From Paracidovorax wautersii (lineage in GTDB: Bacteria; Pseudomonadota; Gammaproteobacteria; Burkholderiales; Burkholderiaceae_C), in assembly GCF_900113035.1 (NCBI RefSeq), contig NZ_FONX01000005.1:186001-250000 (forward strand): DNA of 64,000 nt, read 5' to 3'. Positions 18,044 through 30,282 of the stretch are shown piece by piece. Position 1 is the first letter of the stretch, and the number at the start of each line of letters is the position of its first letter. The translations under genes were made by a program, and so were the position numbers. The notes beneath the pieces were generated by a model that saw only the letters and a program-made list of their open reading frames with translations, ran no database searches and had not been told where the DNA came from.

Positions 18044-19366
18044 ATGACGACAACATCCTCCTCATCACCATCTTCCACGGCGGCCGTACCGGGCCGCGTG
18101 CCCGGCCGGCGCTGGCGCATCGGCGGCCTGCTGGGCGTGGGCGTGCTGGTCAACTACTTCGACCGGCTCAGCCTGTCGGTGGCGGCACCCCAGATCCAGG
18201 CGGAATTCCATCTTTCGCCCGAGCAGATCGGCTTCTTCCTCTCGGCCTTCTTCTGGACCTATGCGCTGCTGCAGGTGCCCGCCGGCATGCTGCTGGACCG
18301 CTACGGCCCCACGCGCATCGGCCGCTGGGGCGCCCTGGCCTGGGGCGTCGCCTCCACGCTGACGGCGCTGGCCGGCGGCTGGGGCGGCATCTTCATCGCG
18401 CGCATGCTGCTGGGCATCGCCGAGGCGCCGGGCTTCATGGTGAGCTCCAAGGCCACCGGCTACTGGTTCCCGCGCGGCGAGCGCGCGCTGGCCACCGCCA
18501 TCTTCGATGCGGCGGCCAAGTTCTCGAACGTGATCGGCGTGCCGCTGGTGGCCTTCGTGGTCGTGGGCTTCGGCTGGCGCTGGGGCTTCGGCATCTGCGC
18601 GGCGCTGAGCTTCGCGTACTTCTTCGCCTTCCTGCTGATCTACCGCGACCCGAGCAAGGATGACAAGCTCACCGACGCCGAGCACCGCTATATCGTCGAA
18701 GGCGGCGCCACGCCCGAAGGCGCGCCCGCCGGCGGCACCAGCGGCATGCTGGGCTACCTGCTGCGCCAGCCCAAGGTCTGGGGCCTGATGCTGGGCTTCG
18801 CGGCCTACGGCTATTCGTTCTACCTGTTCCTGACCTGGTTGCCGGGCTACCTGGTGCAGACCATGCACATGAGCATCATCAAGTCGGCCGGCTTCGCGGC
18901 CATTCCCTGGATGGTGGCGACGCTCACCGACCTGTTCGTGGGCGGCTGGCTCATCGACCACCTGATCGCCAAGGGCCATTCCGAATCCAAGGTGCGCAAG
19001 ACCGTGCTGGTCTGCGGCATGGTGATGGGCCTGGCCGTCTTCGGCGCCACGCAGACCACCGACCCGGTCTGGGCCATCGTGTGGATCTCCATCGCGCTGG
19101 GCGGCCTGGCGGCTGCGGCGCCGGTGGGCTGGTCGCTGCCCTCGCTGATCGCGCCCAAGGGCGGGGTGGGCACGGTGGGCGGCCTGATGAACTTCGGCAA
19201 CAACCTGATGGGCGCGGCCGCACCCATCGCCACCGGCCTGATCGTGGGCGCCACCGGCTCGTTCGTGAACGCCTTCCTGCTGGCGGGGGCGATCCTGCTG
19301 GTCGGCATCGTCGCGTTCGTGTTCCTGATGGGGCGCATCGAACCGATCGCCGAGCCCGGAGTCTGA
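18044..19366 (+). CDS. MFS transporter, anion:cation symporter (sugar-acid) family
   Basis: The 440-residue product has twelve predicted membrane segments in two halves, after a Ser/Thr-rich start of about 25 residues. [19 protein letters not shown] in segment 1 and the loop [14 protein letters not shown] are typical of the ACS group (glucarate, galactonate and hexuronate carriers). A C-terminal half with [15 protein letters not shown] agrees. It sits between gntK and edd on the same strand, so gluconate or a related aldonate is the likely substrate. A terminator follows, so edd probably has its own promoter or is read through. Confidence 0.9.
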   Translation: MTTTSSSSPSSTAAVPGRVPGRRWRIGGLLGVGVLVNYFDRLSLSVAAPQIQAEFHLSPEQIGFFLSAFFWTYALLQVPAGMLLDRYGPTRIGRWGALAWGVASTLTALAGGWGGIFIARMLLGIAEAPGFMVSSKATGYWFPRGERALATAIFDAAAKFSNVIGVPLVAFVVVGFGWRWGFGICAALSFAYFFAFLLIYRDPSKDDKLTDAEHRYIVEGGATPEGAPAGGTSGMLGYLLRQPKVWGLMLGFAAYGYSFYLFLTWLPGYLVQTMHMSIIKSAGFAAIPWMVATLTDLFVGGWLIDHLIAKGHSESKVRKTVLVCGMVMGLAVFGATQTTDPVWAIVWISIALGGLAAAAPVGWSLPSLIAPKGGVGTVGGLMNFGNNLMGAAAPIATGLIVGATGSFVNAFLLAGAILLVGIVAFVFLMGRIEPIAEPGV

Positions 19367-19417
19367 CGGCCAGTCGTCCCACGTCCGCGTGTCCTGCCGG
19401 TTGGTAGGATACGGAAC

Positions 19418-19446
19418 AGCCGCCTCCTGCGAGGCGGCTCTTTTCT
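19418..19446 (+). terminator. Rho-independent terminator between the MFS gene and edd
   Basis: A nine-base-pair stem AGCCGCCTC / GAGGCGGCT with a CTGC loop is followed by CTTTTCTT. It lies 52 bp after the transporter stop and just before edd. The short, interrupted T run suggests partial termination. Confidence 0.75.
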
Positions 19447-19460
19447 TGAAGCCCCACGCC

Positions 19461-21274
<1,814 letters not shown>

Positions 21275-21284
<10 letters not shown>

Positions 21285-21934
21285 ACGTGAATGGACAGAA
21301 TGCTGTATTGACCGCGCAGGACGTGATGCGCGATGCGCCGGTCATCCCGGTCATCGTGCTCAATGACGTAGCCCACGCCGTGCCCATGGCCCGCGCGCTG
21401 GTGGCAGGCGGCATCCGCATGCTCGAAGTGACGCTGCGCACGCCCCAGGCCCTCGCCTGCATGGAAGCCATCGCCCGTGACGTGCCCGAGGCCGTCGTCG
21501 GCGCCGGTACCGTGCGCAGCGCGGCCGATGCCCAAGCCGCCGCCCGCGCCGGCGCCCGCTTTGCCGTGAGCCCCGGCTTCACCCCCGCCGTGGGCAGCGC
21601 CTGCCGCGACCTGAACCTGCCCCTGCTGCCCGGCGTGGCGACCGGCAGCGAAATCATGATGGCGCAGGAAGAGGGCTTCGGCGCGCTCAAGTTCTTCCCC
21701 GCCGTGCAGGCCGGCGGCCTGGCCATGCTCAAAGCCTGGCAGGGCCCCTTCGGCGACGTGGTGTTCTGCCCCACGGGCGGCATCCAGCCCGGCAATGCGG
21801 CCGAATTCCTGGCGCTGGGCAACGTGGCCTGCGTGGGCGGCTCGTGGCTGGTGCCGGCGGATGCTCTGGCATCCGGCGACTGGGCCCGCATCACCGAACT
21901 GGCCCGCGCCGCCGCAGCCCTGCGCAAGGCATAG
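21275..21934 (+). CDS. eda: KDPG / KHG aldolase
   Basis: The 219-residue class I aldolase is of typical length. It splits 2-keto-3-deoxy-6-phosphogluconate into pyruvate and glyceraldehyde 3-phosphate, the last Entner-Doudoroff step. The catalytic Glu is in [12 protein letters not shown], the Schiff-base Lys in [10 protein letters not shown], and the phosphate loop in [25 protein letters not shown] and FAVSPGFTP are family blocks. The start is GTG 21275, inside the edd 3' end and preceded by AAGGAG, indicating coupled translation. Confidence 0.97.
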
Positions 21935-21944
21935 TGACGGCCCC

Positions 21945-21975
21945 GGCATCGCCTGCCAACCCGGCAGGCGATGCC
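21945..21975. other. Perfect 13-bp hairpin after eda
   Basis: The arms GGCATCGCCTGCC and GGCAGGCGATGCC flank a 5-base loop, starting 10 bp after the eda stop. No T run follows, so it is not a standard Rho-independent terminator. It could stabilise the edd-eda mRNA 3' end or assist termination. Confidence 0.7.
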
Positions 21976-22029
21976 CCATCACGGCTCACGGCATTTCTCC
22001 GATCGATCGATTGATTGACTGCACACCCC

Positions 22030-22242
22030 ATGAAAACCATCGACGAGATGCTGAACCTGGAACTGCTCACCCCCGAGCAGCACGGCCAGATCGATGCCTG
22101 GATCGCCCAGGCCGGCTCCCCCGAAGAGATCCTGCAGATGCCCGCACCGCTCTGGCAGGCCGTAGAGAGGGCGAGCCAGGCCATGGGCGTCAACGAAGAC
22201 CTGCTGCGTCCGCCCTCGCTGGATGCCGGTATGCCCCTGTAA
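22030..22242 (+). CDS. small conserved-looking hypothetical protein
   Basis: The 70-residue acidic, helix-rich product begins MKTIDEMLNLELLTPEQHG and contains DAWIAQAGSPEEILQMPAPLWQAVERA. It has no membrane segment and no recognised motif. The start is ATG 22030; a TTG at 22015 is in frame but less likely. Only 12 bp separate it from the GNAT gene, so the two are probably co-transcribed. Codon use resembles its neighbours, which supports real coding, but I do not recognise a family and give no function. Confidence 0.6.
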   Translation: MKTIDEMLNLELLTPEQHGQIDAWIAQAGSPEEILQMPAPLWQAVERASQAMGVNEDLLRPPSLDAGMPL

Positions 22243-22254
22243 TCACTCTCACCA

Positions 22255-22764
22255 ATGACCTCCCTGACGATCCGCCCCGCGACCCGCGAAGACATCCCCA
22301 CCATCCTGCACTTCGTGCGCGAACTGGCCATCTACGAAAAGGCCGAACACGAAATGCAGTCCACGAGCGCCCATCTGGAGCGCACGATGTTCTGCGAGAA
22401 CCCGGCCGTCTTCGGCCTCATTTGCCTCGACGGCGACACGCCTGTGGGCTTTGCGGTCTATTTCTTCAACTACTCCACCTGGCAGGGCCGCCACGGCCTC
22501 TACCTGGAAGACCTCTACGTCTCGCCCGAATGCCGGGGCAGGGGAGCGGGCAAGGCCCTGCTGCAACACCTGGCGGCCATCGCCGTGGACAAGGACTGCG
22601 GCCGGTTCGAATGGAGCGTGCTGGACTGGAACGCACCGTCCATCGCCTTCTATGACAGCCTGGGTGCCAAGCCCCAATCGGAATGGATCCGGTATCGGAT
22701 GACGGGGCAGGCGCTGGAAGACCTGGCTGCCCAGGCACCGCAAAGCCGGCCGGCAACCGTCTGA
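22255..22764 (+). CDS. GNAT family N-acetyltransferase
   Basis: The 169-residue product has the GNAT fold. The acetyl-CoA pyrophosphate loop is V-S-P-E-C-R-G-R-G-A-G-K-A at about residues 88-100, after LYLEDLYVSPE. The opening is LTIRPATREDIPTILHFVRELA. WNAPSIAFYDSLGA is the C-terminal family block. The sequence style resembles spermidine/diamine acetyltransferases (SSAT-like, WQGRHGLYLEDLYV), so the substrate may be a polyamine or amino-acid-like amine; this is inferred. It ends convergent with gloA across a terminator. Confidence 0.9.
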   Translation: MTSLTIRPATREDIPTILHFVRELAIYEKAEHEMQSTSAHLERTMFCENPAVFGLICLDGDTPVGFAVYFFNYSTWQGRHGLYLEDLYVSPECRGRGAGKALLQHLAAIAVDKDCGRFEWSVLDWNAPSIAFYDSLGAKPQSEWIRYRMTGQALEDLAAQAPQSRPATV

Positions 22765-22773
22765 GAACACGCC

Positions 22774-22807
22774 AAACAAAAAAGGGCTGGATCGCGATCC
22801 AGCCCTT
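22774..22807 (-). terminator. Rho-independent terminator of gloA (minus strand)
   Basis: The 26-base perfect palindrome at 22782-22807 (AAGGGCTGGATCG and its complement) is followed, on the minus strand, by a T run (seen as AAAAAA at 22778-22783). It lies about 50 bp after the gloA stop and between convergent genes. In the plus direction the T run is absent. Confidence 0.85.
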
Positions 22808-22859
22808 GTCACATCAGCGCATACCGCTATTCAAGCTATAGCAGATGCCGCGAGTTCGG

Positions 22860-23276
22860 TCAGCGCAGGCCGGTGCCCGCAGACACGTCGTCCTTGCGCT
22901 CTATCAGCTCGATCTTGTAGCCGTCCGGGTCCGTCACGAAGGCGATGACCGTCGTGCCGCCCTTGACCGGACCGGCCTCGCGCGTCACGTTACCGCCGGA
23001 GGCCTTGATCTTCTCGCAGGCCGCATAGGCGTCGGGCACGCCCAGGGCGATGTGGCCGTAGGCCGTGCCCATGTCGTAGCTCTCGGTGCCCCAGTTGTAG
23101 GTGAGTTCGATCTCGGCCTGGCCGGGGTTGCCGCCGTCGAAGCCCAGGAAGGCCAGCGAATACTTGTACTCGGGGTTTTCGGACGTGCGCAGCAGCTGCA
23201 TGCCCAGGACCTTGGTGTAGAAATCAATCGAGCGTTGAAGGTTGCCAACGCGCAGCATCGTGTGGAGGAATCTCAT
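22860..23276 (-). CDS. gloA: lactoylglutathione lyase (glyoxalase I)
   Basis: The 138-residue product is close to the E. coli enzyme length. It converts the methylglyoxal-glutathione hemithioacetal to S-lactoylglutathione in the cytoplasm. All four metal ligands of the Ni-type enzyme can be placed: His5 ([10 protein letters not shown]), Glu57 ([10 protein letters not shown]), His75 (YGHIALGV) and Glu123 (YKIELIERK). [11 protein letters not shown] and [12 protein letters not shown] are hallmarks. The start is the internal ATG 23276 matching the family N-terminus; the frame runs 8 codons further upstream. Confidence 0.97.
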   Translation of the reverse strand: MRFLHTMLRVGNLQRSIDFYTKVLGMQLLRTSENPEYKYSLAFLGFDGGNPGQAEIELTYNWGTESYDMGTAYGHIALGVPDAYAACEKIKASGGNVTREAGPVKGGTTVIAFVTDPDGYKIELIERKDDVSAGTGLR

Positions 23277-23549
23277 GCACTCATTGTGCCGCGATCGCAA
23301 AGACCGGTGCAGAGGACGGTCAGGCTGGGCACTGGAGAGAGGTGACTCGCCATGAGCGCCTTGACCACATCTGGGGCCCCTCCGCAGACTATGCCTGAAC
23401 TAGATACGATGTATATTATGTCAAATAACAAACGAGCAGCGGCACGGGCAAGCCAAAGGATGACATCGGGATGCGTCGTTTCCGGCGCCATGACCGGGAC
23501 GATGCAGTGACGATCTCATCGTCCCCTGATGTACTCCACCCCACTCGCC

Positions 23550-23759
23550 ATGCCTACTACCAAACCCGCCGCCGTGGCTCAGGCCGAAAAGAAGGTCGCC
23601 GCCGTTCTGGACGACCTTGAACAGACCACCGGATCGGAAGTTCAGAGGCTGCAGCTCGAAGATGTGGTGGCTTCCGATGCGGCGACCGGCAGGCCGCTCG
23701 TGCAAAAGGCCGTGGAGATCACGGTGCAACCCCGGCCGAACCGGAAGTGGGCTCGTTGA
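23550..23759 (+). CDS. small hypothetical protein
   Basis: The 69-residue, Ala-, Gln- and Glu-rich product begins MPTTKPAAVAQAEKKVAAVLDDLE and ends in the basic tail PRPNRKWAR. The first half looks like an amphipathic helix; there is no membrane segment or known motif. ATG 23550 is preferred, with ATG 23529 also in frame; neither has a clear ribosome-binding site. It stands alone between gloA and the second Bug gene. It is real coding by composition at best; no function is assigned. Confidence 0.45.
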   Translation: MPTTKPAAVAQAEKKVAAVLDDLEQTTGSEVQRLQLEDVVASDAATGRPLVQKAVEITVQPRPNRKWAR

Positions 23760-23994
23760 TTCGCCGTCCTGCGCGGTAATGCCCGGGGCGCGCTTGCGTC
23801 AGCGCTGACCCGGGGCCTTGGTTTTCACTCCTTTCGTCCCTGCTTGCGGTCTCCCCGCCACGCCGGGCGTCGAAATATTCCCTTCCGATCCTGCAAGCTT
23901 GCGCTTGGGCGGTGGCAACATGGCGCGCCTGCGGATGGACGGCGGTATGCCGTGCCGCCCGCTTTTCCCAAGAAGAACCAGGAGACATCACGCC

Positions 23995-25008
23995 ATGCCA
24001 GCCACCTCGTCCAACCCATTCGGGCTACACCAGAATCAGCGCCGCAGCTTGCTCGCCGCCACCTCGGGCCTGCTGCTGCCGGCTTGGGCACACGCCCAGG
24101 CCGCCTGGCCGAGCAGACCCTTGCGGCTCGTCGTGCCGTTTGCGCCCGGGGGCAGTTCGGAGATCGTCGCCCGTGCGGCGGCGGCGGAAATCTCCAAGAC
24201 GCTCGGGCAGAACGTTTTCGTGGACAACAAGCCCGGGGCGGCCGGCAACATCGCCATGCAGGAAGTGGCCGCGAGCACCGATGAGCACACGCTGATCCTG
24301 GGCCATATCGGCACGCTGGCGGTCAATCCGTTCATCTTCCCGAAGCTGCCCTACGACGTGAACCGCGACTTCACGCCCATCACGCTGCTGTCGAAGGTGC
24401 CCAGCCTCTACGTGGTGCATCCCGATCTGCCGATCCGCAATCTGGCCGAGTTCATCACCTACGCCCGCAGCAAGCCGGGCCAGCTCAACTACGGCTCGGC
24501 CGGCAATGGCAGCGCCGGGCATCTGGCCTTCGAATATCTGAAGATGGTGACCAACACCTTCATGGTGCATGTGCCCTACCGAGGCACCGGCCCCATGCTG
24601 ACCGACCTGATGGCCGGGCGGCTGCAGGCCGCGGCCGTGGGTGCGCCCGCCCTGCTGCCCTTCATCAAGGCGGGCAAGCTGCGCTGCATCGCCACCGGCA
24701 CGGCGCAGCGCTTGCCGCAGATGCCCGATGTGCCCACGGTGGCCGAACAGGGCTTCAAGGGTTTCGAGATGACGCAGTGGTACGGCCTGATGGTGCCGTC
24801 CAGGTGGGCCAAGCCGCATATCGCGAAGTTCGAGGCCGAAGCCGTGAAGGCCGCACGCAGCGCGGCGGTCAAGGACAAGCTTGCGCAGGAAACGGCGCTG
24901 GCCGTGGGCAATACGGGCGCTGAGTTCGACGCCTTCATCAAGGCCGAGCAGGCGCGCTGGAAACCGGTGATCGACCGTGCCCAGATCAAGCCCGAGGGCA
25001 TGGGCTGA
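23995..25008 (+). CDS. Bug-family tripartite tricarboxylate receptor (second copy)
   Basis: The 337-residue product starts at the ATG preceded by AGGAGA. A signal peptide runs to about residue 36 (RRSLLAATSGLLLPAWAHAQA). The mature start is WPSRPLRLVVPFAPGGSSEIVAR, then GAAGNIAMQEVA, a VPYRGTGPMLTDLMAGR block and LPQMPDVPTVAEQGFKGFE. The layout is typical of Bug binding proteins, which capture carboxylates or aromatic acids in the periplasm. It lies alone, with no TctAB permease genes nearby, as for the first Bug gene at 2.8 kb; the two are clearly diverged paralogues. Confidence 0.93.
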   Translation: MPATSSNPFGLHQNQRRSLLAATSGLLLPAWAHAQAAWPSRPLRLVVPFAPGGSSEIVARAAAAEISKTLGQNVFVDNKPGAAGNIAMQEVAASTDEHTLILGHIGTLAVNPFIFPKLPYDVNRDFTPITLLSKVPSLYVVHPDLPIRNLAEFITYARSKPGQLNYGSAGNGSAGHLAFEYLKMVTNTFMVHVPYRGTGPMLTDLMAGRLQAAAVGAPALLPFIKAGKLRCIATGTAQRLPQMPDVPTVAEQGFKGFEMTQWYGLMVPSRWAKPHIAKFEAEAVKAARSAAVKDKLAQETALAVGNTGAEFDAFIKAEQARWKPVIDRAQIKPEGMG

Positions 25009-25059
25009 GACCGCCGCCTCCTCTCGGCAACGAGACCTGCGGTCAGCAGGCGCCCTCCT

Positions 25060-25320
25060 TCAGTCTTCTGCGGCCGGCTGGGTGGATTGCGCTGGCAAGG
25101 TGCCCGACGCCATGCCCGCCAGCGCCTTGACGGCTTCGTCGCGCGAGGCCCAGTGCTGGTCCGGCATGGGCAGGTTGTGGCCGTCCACCTGGGCTTGGGC
25201 GAAGTAGTAGCGGCCATCGTCCTGCAGGCGCAGCAAGCCGGTATAGGTCGCGCCGTCGGACACGCCGAACACGGTTTCCTGCTGGCCTGAATAAGGGGAC
25301 GGTGGGGAGGCGGAAGTCAT
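25060..25320 (-). CDS. small hypothetical protein downstream of bioB
   Basis: The 86-residue soluble product starts MTSASPPSPYSGQQETVFG and contains TGLLRLQDDGRYYFAQAQVDGHNLPMPDQHWASRDE (seen in two adjoining pieces), which looks like a small beta-rich domain, and ends PAAED. It is on the same strand as bioB, 149 bp after its stop. No domain is recognised. The strict charge pattern and the even codon use support a true gene. Confidence 0.6.
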   Translation of the reverse strand: MTSASPPSPYSGQQETVFGVSDGATYTGLLRLQDDGRYYFAQAQVDGHNLPMPDQHWASRDEAVKALAGMASGTLPAQSTQPAAED

Positions 25321-25469
25321 GGCGGGGGCTCCTGGAGCATCGGGGGGGCAAACCCTGAGTGTGGAAGGAGTCCGTGCCGCGGGGCGTAGTCCAAGGGCCC
25401 GCCCTCCCCTGCGGCGATGCGCCCCTACCCTGCCCTCGCTGGCCAGGCCGCCAAAGGCTCCCCAAAGAC

Positions 25470-26534
25470 TCAGTGGCCGTGCCCGTCGTGATGATCGTGC
25501 GCCGATGCGGTCGTGCGGTGCCCGGGCAGGCCCAGCTTGGTCAGCAGCTGCACGTCGGCCTCGACGTCGGGGTTGCCGGTCACCAGCAGCTTGTCGCCGT
25601 AGAAGATCGAATTGGCGCCGGCCATGAAGCACAGCGCCTGCACGGCCTCGCCCATCTGCTGGCGGCCGGCCGACAGGCGCACGCGGGCGCGGGGCATGGT
25701 GATACGGGCCACGGCGATGACGCGCACGAAGTCGAACGGGTCCACCGGCTCGCTATCGGCCAGCGGCGTGCCGGGCACGCGCACCAGGCTGTTGATGGGC
25801 ACCGATTCCGGGTACGGCTGCAGGTTGGCCAGCTGCGCGATCAGGCCGGCGCGGTGGACCGGGGCCTCGCCCATGCCGATGATGCCGCCGCAGCACACGC
25901 TGATGCCGGCGGAGCGCACGTGCGAGAGCGTGTCCAGCCGGTCCTGGTACTGGCGCGTGCTGACCACGTCGGTGTAGTACTCGGGCGCCGTGTCCAGGTT
26001 GTGGTTGTAGTAGTCCAGGCCCGCGTCCTTGAGCGCCACGGCCTGATGCGATTCGAGCATGCCCAGCGTGGCGCAGGTCTGCATTCCCAGGCCCTTCACG
26101 GCGCCGATCAGCTCGCTCATCTTCTCGATGTCGCGGTCCTTCGGGGCGCGCCAGGCGGCGCCCATGCAAAAGCGGGTGGCGCCGGCATCCTTGGCGGCCT
26201 GGGCGGCGGCAGTGACTTCCTGCACGCTCATCAGCTTCTCGGCCTTCACGCCGGTGTCGAATTCAGCCGACTGCGGGCAGTAGCCGCAGTTCTCGGGGCA
26301 GCCGCCCGTCTTGACCGACAGCAGCGTGGCCAGTTCCACGTCGCCTGCGGGCCAGTGCTGGCGGTGCACGGTCTGGGCTTCGTACAGCAGATCCATGAAG
26401 GGCTTGTCCAGCAGGGCCTGGATGGCTTCGATGCTCCAGGGGCCGTTGTGCGCGGGCGCGGCGGCCGGGCGGCGGTGCAGCTGCACGGCCTGGGCCGGCA
26501 CCTCGGCGGCGGGGGGGGGGGCGATGGTGGTCAT
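25470..26534 (-). CDS. bioB: biotin synthase
   Basis: The 354-residue radical-SAM enzyme inserts sulphur into dethiobiotin to make biotin. The SAM cluster Cys residues are about 79, 83 and 86 in [39 protein letters not shown] and [12 protein letters not shown], with the second-cluster ligands, are all present. The N-terminal 30 residues (Ala/Pro/Gln-rich) and the His-rich tail HDHHDGHGH are extensions. The start is ATG 26534, preceded by AGGAAGG. Biotin made here would serve propionyl-CoA carboxylase encoded just upstream on the same strand. An 11-base C run lies at codons 5-8. Confidence 0.97.
   Translation of the reverse strand: MTTIAPPPAAEVPAQAVQLHRRPAAAPAHNGPWSIEAIQALLDKPFMDLLYEAQTVHRQHWPAGDVELATLLSVKTGGCPENCGYCPQSAEFDTGVKAEKLMSVQEVTAAAQAAKDAGATRFCMGAAWRAPKDRDIEKMSELIGAVKGLGMQTCATLGMLESHQAVALKDAGLDYYNHNLDTAPEYYTDVVSTRQYQDRLDTLSHVRSAGISVCCGGIIGMGEAPVHRAGLIAQLANLQPYPESVPINSLVRVPGTPLADSEPVDPFDFVRVIAVARITMPRARVRLSAGRQQMGEAVQALCFMAGANSIFYGDKLLVTGNPDVEADVQLLTKLGLPGHRTTASAHDHHDGHGH
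26511..26521 (-). repeat. C11 homopolymer in the 5' end of bioB
   Basis: Eleven consecutive G on the plus strand (C on the coding strand) encode Ala-Pro-Pro-Pro at codons 5-8 of bioB. This is the longest mononucleotide run I noticed in the window. A one-base slip would truncate BioB near its start. Confidence 0.9.
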
Positions 26535-26858
26535 GGGGTGGTCCTTCCTGGCTTTTGGGGTGCGCTGGGGCCCGCTGGGGCGGCATCCAGCCGATGGTGG
26601 CGGATTCTGCGGGAGAAAAATGGGAGCTGCCAGCGCCGGGCTGCAGAAAGTCGGGCTGGACGAAACGCCTCGAACAGCAGGCAATTCGGCGTTTTTTTGG
26701 CAGACGATTGCCGCAGATGCCATCAAGTTGCCACCATGATGGCGATGGCCATCGGGCGTCCATCACAACCGCCTTCAACTTACCCGCTTCGGCGGCCAAC
26801 TGCTTCGCCTTGGCCTTCGGATCAGGCCGGAGTTGAGCGCAGTTGGCGCAGGCAGCCG
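26535..26858. other. bioB upstream region without a confident gene
   Basis: These 324 bp separate the epimerase-like gene from bioB. On the minus strand the frame 26535-26858 stays open in places and reads [25 protein letters not shown], which looks like decayed coding sequence, but no start, ribosome-binding site or family was found. The bioB promoter should lie here; the A/T-rich block with TTTTTTT (plus strand) near 26692 is the only low-GC patch. Confidence 0.5.
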
Positions 26859-27344
26859 TCAGCCCAGCGCGGCGATGACCTCGGGCGGGGCCTGCACCAG
26901 CTCGATCAGCACGCCTTCGCCCGCGACCGGGAACTCGTCGTTGCTCTTGGGGTGCAAAAAGGTGATGTCATAGCCTGCCGCGCCTTTGCGGATGCCGCCC
27001 GGGGCGAAGCGCACGCCCTGCGCGGTGAGCCATTCCACGGCACGCGGCAGGTCGTCGATCCACAGACCCACATGGTTGAGCGGCGTGGTGTGGACGGCGG
27101 GCTTCTTGTCGATGTCGAGCGGCTGCATCAGATCCACCTCCACCGCGTGGGCGCCCTGCCCCATCGCCAGGATGTCTTCATCGACGTTCTCGCGCTCGCT
27201 GCGGAAGCTGCCGGTCTGCGCCAGGCCCAGCATGTCCACCCAGAGGGTTTTCAGGCGCTGCTTGTCGGTGCCGCCGATGGCGATCTGCTGGATGCCCAGC
27301 ACCTTGAACGGGCGGCTGTTGGATATTATTGTTGCGGTGCTCAT
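26859..27344 (-). CDS. VOC protein, probable methylmalonyl-CoA epimerase
   Basis: The 161-residue VOC-fold protein is the last gene of the propionyl-CoA operon. The position fits the epimerase that turns (S)- into (R)-methylmalonyl-CoA between PccAB and Mcm. Metal-site residues seen are His in [11 protein letters not shown], Glu in [10 protein letters not shown] and Glu in [13 protein letters not shown]. The first ligand, usually His in DHIAIA of epimerases, is Gln here ([10 protein letters not shown]), as in some glyoxalases. FLHPKSN resembles epimerase FLHPK, supporting the call. AGGAG lies 13 bp before the ATG. A lactoylglutathione lyase-like role is the alternative. Confidence 0.75.
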   Translation of the reverse strand: MSTATIISNSRPFKVLGIQQIAIGGTDKQRLKTLWVDMLGLAQTGSFRSERENVDEDILAMGQGAHAVEVDLMQPLDIDKKPAVHTTPLNHVGLWIDDLPRAVEWLTAQGVRFAPGGIRKGAAGYDITFLHPKSNDEFPVAGEGVLIELVQAPPEVIAALG

Positions 27345-27360
27345 GGCTCGGTCACTCCTG

Positions 27361-27407
27361 TTTTGATAGCTGCATGCCCTGATGGATAAAGCGCTGCAGG
27401 CCGATTT
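27361..27407 (+). repeat. dispersed repeat, copy A
   Basis: It starts TTTTGATAGCTG and ends GCGCTGCAGGCC, with a GCCCTGATGGATAA-like middle. It lies in the 71-bp gap between the ydcF-like and epimerase-like genes, just upstream of the epimerase ribosome-binding site. It is related to the copies at 38195, 48266, 52510 and 59863. Confidence 0.75.
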
Positions 27408-27415
27408 CCTTGCAA

Positions 27416-28233
27416 TCACACCTCGCGCAGCACCCAGCTGCTGAGCGTGGCGAAGTATTCGCGCAGCCAGGCGTTGTAGCGGCTGGTGATGGGCGTGGGC
27501 GCGCTCACGGGCACCACGTCGGCCCAGCCCAGGCGGTGGGCGATGCGCGAGGCGCGGATCAGGTGGAAGTCGCTGGTCACCAGGGCCACGGGTGCGCTGG
27601 CGGGCACGCCGCGCGCCTCCAGCAAGGGGCGGCTCCAGGTCAGGTTCAGCTCGGTGCTGGTGCTCTTGTCTTCCAGCACCGGGCGGGCGGGCGCGATGCC
27701 GTGGCGCTCTTGCAGGTAGCGGGCCATGATGGCGGCCTCGCTCTCGGTCGCGCCCAGGTCGATGCCGCCGCACACCGCCACCAGCGCGGCCGGCTGCTGC
27801 GCAGCCAGCTCGGCGGCGGTATCGAGCCGGGCAGCCAGCGCAGGCCGGGGTTGCCCGTCCAGCGTGCCGGCACCCAGCACGACGATGGCCTGCACCGGCG
27901 GCACCTGGGCCAGGGGCACGCCAAAGCCCGTCAAACGGCTCCAGAACCACAGCAGGGAGACCAGCCACAGCGCCAGCGCCCACCAGCCCAGGCGCCAGAC
28001 GCGTTGCCGGCCCGGGTGGCGGCTGCGCCAGCGTTCCAGCCGGGGCCAGCGCAGCGCGATGGCGAGCAGGGCCGCGCCCAGCACGGCCGGCAGCAGCACA
28101 CCCAGGTTGAACTGCCGCAGCGCCAGCAGATAGAGGCCGTCGGCCAGCAGCACGGCCCCGGCCGCGCCCAGCAGCCCGTGCCGCACGGGCGCGCGGGCGG
28201 CCGACGCGCCGGCCGGCAGCAACTCAACGGGCC

Positions 28234-28237
<4 letters not shown>
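27416..28237 (-). CDS. YdcF/SanA family (DUF218) membrane protein
   Basis: The 273-residue product has about three hydrophobic segments in the first 105 residues ([53 protein letters not shown]). A DUF218 domain follows: [58 protein letters not shown] and the C-terminal [14 protein letters not shown]. Relatives (ElyC, SanA, YdcF) affect envelope polymer or barrier functions. It uses GTG and overlaps the pccA stop by 4 bp, so it is translated with a metabolic operon to which it has no known link. Confidence 0.85.

Positions 28238-30281
<2,044 letters not shown>

Positions 30282-30282
<1 letters not shown>

Noticed and set aside
22003-22018. Short GATC/GATT tandem run before the small protein
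   Set aside because: About four imperfect units; too short to call a functional repeat.
22826-22850. Possible further copy of the dispersed repeat near gloA (AAGCTATAGCAGATGCC)
   Set aside because: Only a short core matches; the GCGCTGCAGGC end is absent.
23409-23510. 33-codon ORF in the AT-rich patch after gloA
   Set aside because: No ribosome-binding site, several internal Met and no motif; it could as well be promoter sequence.
25359-27389. 676-codon plus-strand frame over bioB and the epimerase-like gene
   Set aside because: Crosses two genes and the spacer in antisense; no similarity to any family.
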